In this document: positions 42,851 to 64,000 of the stretch, piece after piece
Position numbering within the stretch: position 1 is the stretch's first letter
How the letters are laid out: the number at the start of each line of letters is the position of its first letter
Origin: Apostichopus japonicus
Taxonomy: Eukaryota > Echinodermata > Holothuroidea > Aspidochirotida > Stichopodidae
Direction: 5' to 3'
Assembly (NCBI RefSeq): GCF_037975245.1
Contig: NC_092562.1
Coordinates: forward strand, 20,595,054 to 20,659,053
Length of the DNA: 64,000 nt
Notes under the pieces: model-generated
What the model was told of the DNA's origin: nothing
The model's input: the letters and a program-made list of their open reading frames with translations, nothing else
Database searches by the model: none
Translations under genes and position numbers: made by a program

Positions 42851-44000
42851 GTTATTGTGGCACACTGTGTTAGCACTCTACCCAGGGTTACAATCCCAGA
42901 TACAATTTTTGGCTTGTTCCTCCCATTCTTCAGTTCAAATATTTAAAATCAAGCATTGTTTATCAACAGTTACAGTGGCAGAGTGGTTAGTGCTGTTTAA
43001 CTGTGAGTCTGACAAACTCCTTGTCTGGAGTTCAAACCCCATCAGAGACAGCATTTTGATTTTCTGATCTTTTCATACTTCCAATCTGGGGTTGTAATAT
43101 TAGAAACGAGCATTATTTCTCAACAATTGCTGTGGCACAGTTGGTAGTGCTATGTAAGGGAATATGTCAGACAATTCCAATGTCTCTGGTTCAAGCCCAG
43201 GTAGAGGCTTTTAATTTTTTTTTTTCATCCTTCCATTCTGAGATTGAAATATTAGAAACGAGCATTATTTCTTAACAGTTGCTGTGGCACAGTTGGTAGT
43301 GCTATGCAAGGGAATGCATCAGACAATTTGAATGTCTGTGGTTCAAGCCCAGGTAGAGGCTTTTAATTTTCTGATATTTTCATCTTTCCATTCAGAGGTT
43401 TAAATATTAGAAACAAGCATTATTCTCAACAGTTGCTGTGGCACAGTTGGTAGTGCTCTGCAAGGGAATGTGTCAGACAATTCCAATGTCTCAGGTTCAA
43501 GCCCAGGTAGAGGCTTTCAATTTTTTGATATTTTCATCCTTCCATTCTAAGGTTTAAATATTAGAAACGAGTATTATTTCTCAACAGTTGCTGTGGCACA
43601 GTTGGTAGTGCTCTGCAAGGGAATATGTCAGACAATTCCAATGTCTCTGGTTCAAGCCCAGGTTAGAGGCTTTTAATTTTCTGATCTTTTCATACTTCCA
43701 TTCTGGGGTTTAAATATTAGAAACGAGCATTATTTCTCAACAGTTGCTGTGGCACAGTTGGTAGTGCTATGCAAGGGAATGTGTCAGACAATTCCAATGT
43801 CTCTGGTTCAAGCCCATGTAGAGGCTTTTAGTTTTCTAAAATTTTCATACTTCCATTCTGAGGTTTAAATATTAGAAACGAGCATTATTTCTCAACTGTT
43901 GCTGTGGCACAGTTGGTAGTGCTATGTAAGGGAATGCATCAGACAATTCCAATGTCTGTGGTTCAAGTCCAGGTAGAGGCTTTTACTTTTCTGATCTGTG
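42851..44000 (+). repeat. Tandem array of eight tRNA-like units, period about 155 bp
   Basis: Units start at about 42851, 42969, 43126, 43278, 43432, 43587, 43743 and 43898. Units 3-8 have A-box-like TGGCACAGTTGGTAGTGC and B box GGTTCAAGCCC (GGTTCAAGTCC in the last), with a T-arm stem (CTGG/CCAG) in most. Between the boxes are two potential hairpins: ATGCA/TGCAT-like, and AGACA-ATTCCAA-TGTCT (7-base loop). This could be a class II tRNA layout with a long variable arm. The spacer carries TAAATATTAGAAACGAGCAT. The first two units are strongly diverged, the rest about 90% alike by eye. Likely a SINE or tRNA-like sequence amplified as a satellite; true tRNAs are unlikely because acceptor stems are poor. 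Confidence 0.8.
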
Positions 44001-44050
44001 GAGAAGGCTGAAGTATAAAAGTAAGAAACAAAGTTTTCCCATTGGGAACC

Positions 44051-44131
44051 AAAATGGTGTAATGGGCTACTCCGTTGCCAATGGATCGCTGGGTCATCAC
44101 GCCACTAGCGGTTCAAGTCCTGGGTGAGCAA
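44051..44131 (+). repeat. Additional tRNA-like module
   Basis: AATGGTGTAATGGGCTACTC resembles an A-box region, and GGTTCAAGTCC at about 44109 is a good B box followed by TGGGTGAGC. It differs in sequence from the array to its left. Probably the head of another SINE. Confidence 0.5.
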
Positions 44132-44169
44132 TCGCCGCAAAAGGACTCTGCTGGATAGGTCAGGTCCAG

Positions 44170-44300
44170 CTGACAAGGTTCTCTGCGCGGCCTAAGTGAG
44201 GCTGTGTGGCCCCCATCCCCCTGACAAGGTTCCTGCGCGGCCTAGGTGAGTTGCGCGGACTCCCTCCCCCTGACAAGGTTCCTGCGCGGCCCCTCCCCGA
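44170..44300 (+). repeat. GC-rich tandem repeat, three units of about 50 bp
   Basis: Units contain CTGACAAGGTTCCTGCGCGG with CCTAGGTGAG. Strikingly GC-rich for this window. It directly follows the tRNA-like module at 44051. Confidence 0.75.
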
Positions 44301-44384
44301 TGGGAAAATTCTTTTAAGGAAAACATTCTAAGTACCCAAATTTGGATGTTTAAATATTTCTAAGGAAACCAATTGCAGCACTCC

Positions 44385-44456
44385 TCCTGGTGGTCTTGTG
44401 GTAGAGGAAACAAATTGACATCACAAGGTCCCTGGTTCAATCCCAACATTTGCCTT
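44385..44456 (+). repeat. Third type of tRNA-like module
   Basis: A-box-like TGGTCTTGTGGTAGAGGA and B box GGTTCAATCCC with a CCTGG arm, spaced as in a tRNA. Not similar to the two upstream types outside the boxes. Confidence 0.5.
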
Positions 44457-45919
44457 CTTTTACTTACCCCAAAAAAATTGATGCAATTTTTTGGTGGTTC
44501 CAAGTGGATAAATCTTTGTGCATGTATCAATGTTTATTCTGTAAGCTGCTTAAAACGTGACAACTCAGCAGTTCTATGTGAGTGAGGTTTTTTCTCTTTT
44601 CTTTCTTTTTTCCTTTATTTTGAAGTAAAAGGCAAAATGAAAAAATAACCCACACACATCAAAGCCCCTAAACATCAATACATGCATATAACTATATCCA
44701 CTTAGAACCATCAAAATATAACATCCATTTAGAACCAACCATTCTATAACAGAGAGATGAGTTTTGTACTTCGAACCATTTCTTAGTAAAGAGAAGGATA
44801 ACAACAATTGTTTCATATATGCTTTATTTTGATAATGGATTCTTTGAATATGAATAGAGTTCTTTTCAATTTCATTTCATTTCAATGACAGGGCTTTTCC
44901 CCACCCCAGTTCACACCCTTGGAAGCCCCCTGTCCCAAAACAAAATGTCCAATTTGAGTCCCATTTCTCCCTCCCCCCTCCCATCTCATGAATATTGATA
45001 ACTTCAATATGGCTTACCTCAGAATCTTAGCAAGAATATAAATAAAATAAAGTTCTTAATGCTTTGAAATATTTTCGAACAAAAGAATTTGGGTCATGTG
45101 AAAGGTTTTCCAAGCATTTTAACTTAATCATAAGAATATTTTTCAGTTACTCACAATTGCATAAACAAAAATCAACAAATGTTTTCAGATTTCATCATGA
45201 TGATTGTCTATGTTAGGTCACTGCAGACATTTGGTTTTGATAGTCACTTCAATGGATGATTCTAGACATATCTGCTGCCATTCAAACTTAAAAGGGAATT
45301 GAATCATAATGTTTGCAGAGAAATGGGGAGAACTCCCTGGCAATGACGTAGAATTAACAGTGGAAATACAGCAACCTTTGAGCTATGCATAAGATATTGT
45401 TTACAGATACTGAAACACCACATCTCCATAAATATGGCCAAATGCTAATTGACATTACAACACAAATTTAAAAAAAAACAGCGGGTCTGAGATGAAAATA
45501 TAGTTAAAGCTTCATAGCTTGTTCTGCAAGTGATTTACAAGAGATAGCAAATGGTTTGTTTTTTTCTTCTTCATATTTTGAAGAAGAGTAAATGCGGGCA
45601 ATGATTTGTTCAATATCATTCTGTACATGTTATGTTCTACATATATATGACAAGTGTTCAGATGTAACAACAATTACTGTACTAAGACAAGGTGTACAGT
45701 AATAACGACCCAGCGAAACTTCACAAATTTAATGATTTTTACACACTGTGCACAATCTTATACTTTGTGACTAGTGGCAAACATTGGTTAACTTTCCCTT
45801 TCTCGGTGTAATCATAGAGAAGAAATAGACAGTCCATACAATGAATTAGTTTCCTTGTGACACCATGTGATATTTGTATCTCTCATCTTCAGGCATTTAA
45901 CTTAGCTTTTAGCAGTCAT

Positions 45920-46060
45920 GGTGTTCACAAGGTTTTCAGATCTTAACCTCTGTTGACCTGAAATGACCTTTGACCTCTGCAGAAAACAGTAGTGTTCTTG
46001 TACTGAACACTGTGCATCCACATACCATATATGAAGTTCACCTAGCAAGTAGTGTTTGAG
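45920..46060 (+). repeat. Dispersed repeat copy carrying a perfect DR1
   Basis: Related to 42255-42560 (GTTTTCAGA, ACCTCTGTTGACCTGAAATG, TTGACCTCTGCAG). At 45964-45976 it contains TGACCTTTGACCT, the reverse complement of AGGTCAAAGGTCA, the consensus DR1 for PPAR/RXR, HNF4 and COUP-TF type receptors. Confidence 0.6.
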
Positions 46061-47782
46061 TTATCATGTTTACAAAGCCAAGGCATATCATATACTCTCC
46101 ATCACCATTGAAAAGATTCCTTTCTGCCTCTGCCAAAGAATAAAACACAAATTATTCTTTGTCATGTTATCGGTCATTTTCAGCGTGTTTGATTTTGTTT
46201 AGGCTTCGTGATCACAAAACAATAACTTCATCTCGACCTGCTCCTTAAAAGGTATGTTTACATTAAACAATGCATGATAAAGATATTTCTATTACATCAT
46301 CATCATCATAATCATCATTGTTATAATAATATATATCATATTCATGGCATGATTCCATACTTTGACACAAAAAACAGGAAGTAAGCTTGATATTAATTAA
46401 CCAGGAAGTTGAGAAACACAAATAAACAAATGAAACAGAGCCAATCTTAAATCCATCCAAAGAGTAAACAGGAACTTGTTGTGATTTACTCTCGGAAAGA
46501 TTTTGAGAGAGAACGAAAAAAACAAATCGAACTAGTCTTTAATCTTGAGTTCCTTAATGATTCTAATCTGATACCAAACAGTCATCTTTTCTTAGTAAAT
46601 TGTGCATTAGGTAAGGATTCCTCATGACATTTAAGTATTCACAGCAACTGCATAATAGCTATTAAATTTGGAGGAAAACAAATTGCAAAATACAGTCACA
46701 AAGCGTTCTTGGATGTTTCAAGATGTTTCAAGTTTCTTTACATACTTGACTTCCTTGAATGGAAATACATGGGATAATTGAAAGATGAGATAGCAACATA
46801 ACTGAATATTTGCATGAGAATGAACAAAAGGGTCCTCTGAACCACACCCCACACCCCACCCCCCCCCTAACACACACACCCCAATTTGTCATACTTTTGG
46901 ATAAAAGCCATCTTTCATGTTATAGTTTACAATCTCCAGTGCCTCCTTGAGTTTTCCTCACTTTAAAAAATTTGTTTAGTTTTCAAAGGTTAAGAGCCTC
47001 AATCTACCAGCTTAATTACAATGCAAATAGCAGATTGTGAACTTGAATTCTAGTTACATCCAACAGACACCACTTCCACCACATTTTTAGTCTAGTGTGT
47101 TGGGAGCTACTGCCGAAATGCCGATGGATACCAAGAAGCTATGGAAATGTTAACATGCAAATTAAATCAATTCTTTGTTTGGAACAAAATATTCAATATC
47201 AAGCAAGACTTTTTTGACCCTTTATATTGAATCACAAACCACTTCCATTTCAATCTAAACAGTCTCTTTATCATAGTTAGATCATTAAGATAAATTCCCA
47301 CATTATTTCTCAGATGGCATGAACCGGTTCAAAAAATAGTAACAATATCATTAAAATATTCAAAGGAAAGTACCCGTAATTTTATTTTCGTTCCGACTAT
47401 GAAAAAAATTGGACACTATCAAGATTGTAAAACAATGACGTGTTCATTTTTATCCTCCTTCTTGCATATTCTTTTGTCAAATATTGTGCTCTTTTGGTAA
47501 AATATCCCTGAATAAATTTAATTCCTGTCATGCTGGAAGGGCACCATTTATTAAGCTTGATTTCAGCTCAAAAAAAACAAAAAAAACCAGCCTCACATAA
47601 GGGTTGCTGATTATGAATGGTACAGTAAAATGTCTTTGAAAGACAAAAAAAAAAATGTTGAAACCCAAAAAAATCTTGAATAAAAAAACAGCCACCATTG
47701 AGAAAATATCATGCTTTAGTCTAGCTTTGCACTTCTATCCACGTTGTAAGATACTACCCATTGCTTGTGTAGGTAGCTTCAC

Positions 47783-48073
47783 CAAGGGCGTAGGAACCCT
47801 CCCCCCCCCCCGCTTCGCAAGTCAGAAAACCCCTTTTTCATTTCCAAATGAGAAAGAAATCTCATTTGGAGCACCAAATTGCATCTAAGGCCAGGTGAAA
47901 TGCAAAAGTTTTTACAAGATGGAGTGGGTGTTGAAGTGTGCTACATTGCACCAAATTGCATCTGAGGCCACCTGGAAATGCCAAAAAATTTCAAAGGGGA
48001 GGGGGACACCCCCTCCCCCAGGCCGGCCATCATTCTTCAGCCCCCCACTCAAAAGTACCTTCCTACACCACTG
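47783..48073. mobile_element. hAT-like MITE family C, copy with perfect 8-bp target duplication
   Basis: Ends CAAGGGCGTAGGAA and TTCCTACACCACTG. Flanks are AGCTTCAC on both sides (47775-47782 and 48074-48081). Colinear with 24747-25116 but lacking its first G-rich block. Confidence 0.9.
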
Positions 48074-48999
48074 AGCTTCACTGACAAAGAGTACAGTTTA
48101 GCCTTTAAACCCAGAATGGCTAGAACCACCTTAATCTAAGAATGACAAAACCATTTGCCCTCTTTTTTCAAACTATGGAAACTGCTCACATAAATTTGTC
48201 ATATTTTGTGATATGATTATTTCTGTTAGTACTTGCGACAAACAGCTATAAATCTCATTTTAGATGAAGCTTTCATAAGCACCTGCAGAATTTTTTTTAA
48301 ATCATCATACATAGTAAAATTACACCATTCTGCATAAGGTTAGGTTTTTGAAGAATTTTCCGTCCTTGATATCGAAGAGTTGAGACATATTTTCAACATT
48401 TCCATAATTCTTAGGCAAACTGGGATCAGGAGGCTAGGGCTGGAAGACAAGCGTTACAAAGTGTTTATTAACTGAAAGAATTATTATAAAAGTGCATACA
48501 ATTTTGGCATTCTTTTGTAATCCACCATTTAGGCGAACAGAGCACCAATTTTCACCAGTTTATTATTATTTTTTTTTTTACTGTTTGTCCTTTTTCTCAT
48601 AAAGTCCTTTTAGAATAATCTTGATTCAGAAAATGCAAATATATTTCATAATATGCAAAAGCCCAGGAAGAGATCCAAATTTAATAATGAAATATTTTTG
48701 AAGTGAATTAATAAATAAATAAAATAAAATAAAAAACCGAGCATTGACTTTTTCTTTCTTTTATCCTTTGGCCAAAACTGAAACTCAAATACATCAGTGA
48801 GATATACCATGACGCAAAATTGTGACCTACTACTATAGAGAAACAATACAAACTGGAAATGCAAAGAGGTGCAAAAATCCTGTTTTTTGGCTGCCATCCT
48901 AATTTTCAGAAAGGGTTCACTACTTGTAACGATGTAACCAGACTGAACATTTTATCAAAGATTTTTTCTACATCAGAGGCCAACCCCCCCCCTGTCAGC

Positions 49000-49215
49000 C
49001 CCATGACTACATAGCAGGCCCACCCTGTTTGCCCTTAACATGCGCCTATTTATGATTATATCACAGGTCCACCCCTGCCTGCCCTTTTTATGATTACATA
49101 ACAGGTCCACATCTGCCACATTTATAACATGATTACATCATACGGTCCACCCCTGAACCCCCCCTGTTTATGATTAACATCACAGGTTGACTTCTGCCAC
49201 CCCTGTACATGATTA
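49000..49215 (-). repeat. Diverged tandem repeat of about 45 bp downstream of OXCT1
   Basis: About five copies built on CATGATTACATCACAGGTCC and CACCCCTGCC. It lies 240-450 bp beyond the OXCT1 stop, so it may be in its 3' UTR. Confidence 0.65.
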
Positions 49216-49452
49216 CAAATGACATATGTTCATCTCTGCCATTCTCAGCAATTATCATCCAATCCCATAAACGATCATTATGCCTCAAACATTATATTGG
49301 TCTATATATGTAAAATTTCAGGGTTTTTTGGTTTTGGTATCAAACATATACACAAAGGTCCACATTTCTTGGTGATTCCCACCTACTTTGGACGATCTTC
49401 CATAGAGCGGTAGCATTTATTCAAAACAACATTGTCCTGCGGCCGGCATCAT

Positions 49453-63148
<13,696 letters not shown>

Positions 63149-63219
63149 ATTTAGTAATCACTTCAACTATGAAAATTTCATTTATGGTGGCCGGTGTCTT
63201 TACCCAGGCTATAGTACTC

Positions 63220-63250
63220 CAACGAGGTAAATGAATCATTTACCTCGTTG
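63220..63250. mobile_element. Perfect 31-bp palindromic insertion with 8-bp target duplication, upstream of OXCT1
   Basis: Arms CAACGAGGTAAATGA and TCATTTACCTCGTTG around a single A. Flanks are TAGTACTC on both sides (63212-63219 and 63251-63258). It lies 72-102 bp upstream of the OXCT1 start codon, so in its 5' UTR or promoter. The architecture matches the three CAGGGAG micro-hairpins, but the arm sequence is different. Confidence 0.65.
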
Positions 63251-63704
63251 TAGTACTCTAGTACTAGAAGCACATAAACACATGCGTACCTGGCAGTCGT
63301 ATTAGTTATATGGTAACTCATGCTAGATATGTAACGTATACGATTCTGGTCAGTACGCTGAACTTTGCGTTTTTTGCCAGATGGTGTTGGTTTTAAATGG
63401 AAAAGCACGTGCCTGGATGCACCCCCCCCCCCACCCGGCAATAGATCTAAAAGCATGAGGAGGTTAATTAAGCGGTTGGGTTGAAGGGCAATGGGTGTGG
63501 AAGAGGCGTGGAAAGATAACATATATTTTTTGTATCTTCACACCCTCCATGTTACCAAAATCTTTCAAAAAAGGTGGGGGGGATCCAGCTTTACCAAAAG
63601 ACTGCTTCCCTTTCCCTCTTCAGCCCTCCGATTAAAATTTGGTGGTTGCGTGCCATGGCCTTTGTTCCGGCTTATCGACGTCCACACAAATTCTGCCAAC
63701 CCAC

Positions 63705-64000
63705 CAGTGGCGTAGGAAGGTACTTTTGATTGGGGGCTGAAGACTGATGGCCGGCCTGGGGGTCTAAGGGGAGGGGGCGTCCCCCTCCCCTTTGGAATTT
63801 TTTTTTTTGCATTTCCAGGTGGCCTCAGATGCAATTTGGTGCAATATAGCACACTTCAACACCCACTCCATTTTGCAAATAATTTTGCACTTTCACCTGG
63901 CCTTAGATGCAATTTGGTGATCCAAATGAGATTTTTTTGTCATTTGGAAATGAAAAAGGGGTTTTCTGACTTGCGAAGCGGGGGGCGGAAAGATACTTCC
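63705..64000. mobile_element. hAT-like MITE family C, truncated by the window end
   Basis: Starts CAGTGGCGTAGGAAGGTACT and is the reverse orientation of 24747-25116: GCATTTCCAGGTGGCCTCAG, then CTTGCGAAGCGGGGGGCGGA at the window edge. The far terminus is outside the window. Confidence 0.85.

Larger units (their letters stand above)
38559..49452. other. Convergent spacer between R2 and OXCT1
   Basis: No protein-coding exon is recognised in about 10.9 kb. It must contain both 3' UTRs; candidate AATAAA hexamers on the plus strand are at 39876 and near 40194 and 41552. Contents: tandem repeat 39176-39466, nested palindrome 41178-41370, SINE B 41680-41962, dispersed repeat 42255-42560, tRNA-like array 42851-44000, further tRNA-like modules to 44456, DR1-bearing repeat at about 45920-46060 and a family C MITE at 47783. 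Confidence 0.65.

Noticed and set aside
42851-44000. CRISPR array
   Set aside because: The repeats are long, diverged and contiguous with no short unique spacers, and the host is a eukaryote; the units are tRNA-like.

Overview
The window is eukaryotic nuclear DNA: every recognisable gene is split by spliceosomal introns with GT/AG borders. The rest is AT-rich and full of (TA)n microsatellites, poly-G/C runs, tRNA-derived SINEs and short inverted-repeat transposons. Protein similarity and repeat style suggest a marine invertebrate, perhaps a deuterostome such as an echinoderm. That is an inference from memory; no search was run.

Four protein genes can be assembled exon by exon with consistent reading phase. 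(1) 105-3372 (+): the 3' end of a secreted pancreatic-lipase-family gene, carrying the catalytic Asp and His; the Ser exon lies left of the window. (2) 7607-28194 (+): an 8-exon, 435-residue secreted FG-GAP/VCBS-type (probable beta-propeller) protein with Ca-binding DxDxDG loops. (3) 32960-38558 (+): the small (R2) subunit of class I ribonucleotide reductase, with all diiron ligands and the radical Tyr, plus an unusually long N-terminus with a CX2CX2CX2C cluster. (4) 49453-63148 (-): a complete 13-exon OXCT1/SCOT gene for mitochondrial succinyl-CoA:3-oxoacid CoA-transferase, 520 residues, with presequence and catalytic Glu. Genes 3 and 4 are convergent, about 10.9 kb apart.

The accessory DNA holds most of the novelty. 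At least four hAT-like MITEs have perfect or near-perfect 8-bp target-site duplications; one is nested inside a larger element. Four very small (25-31 bp) hairpins are each flanked by a 7- or 8-bp direct repeat, as if they were minimal transposons. Two elements (41.2 kb and 52.0 kb) have outer inverted repeats enclosing a row of smaller palindromes. A tandem array of eight tRNA-like units with a period of about 155 bp lies at 42.85-44.0 kb, followed by two unrelated tRNA-like modules. Two families of dispersed tRNA-derived SINE are present, one of them consistently joined to (TA)n.

Layout: 0-3.4 kb lipase end; 3.4-7.6 kb intergenic; 7.6-28.2 kb VCBS gene, its third intron crowded with nested transposons; 28.2-32.9 kb intergenic; 33-38.6 kb RNR R2; 38.6-49.4 kb repeat-rich convergent spacer; 49.4-63.1 kb OXCT1; then its 5' flank and a truncated MITE. 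The four genes have no evident shared pathway.
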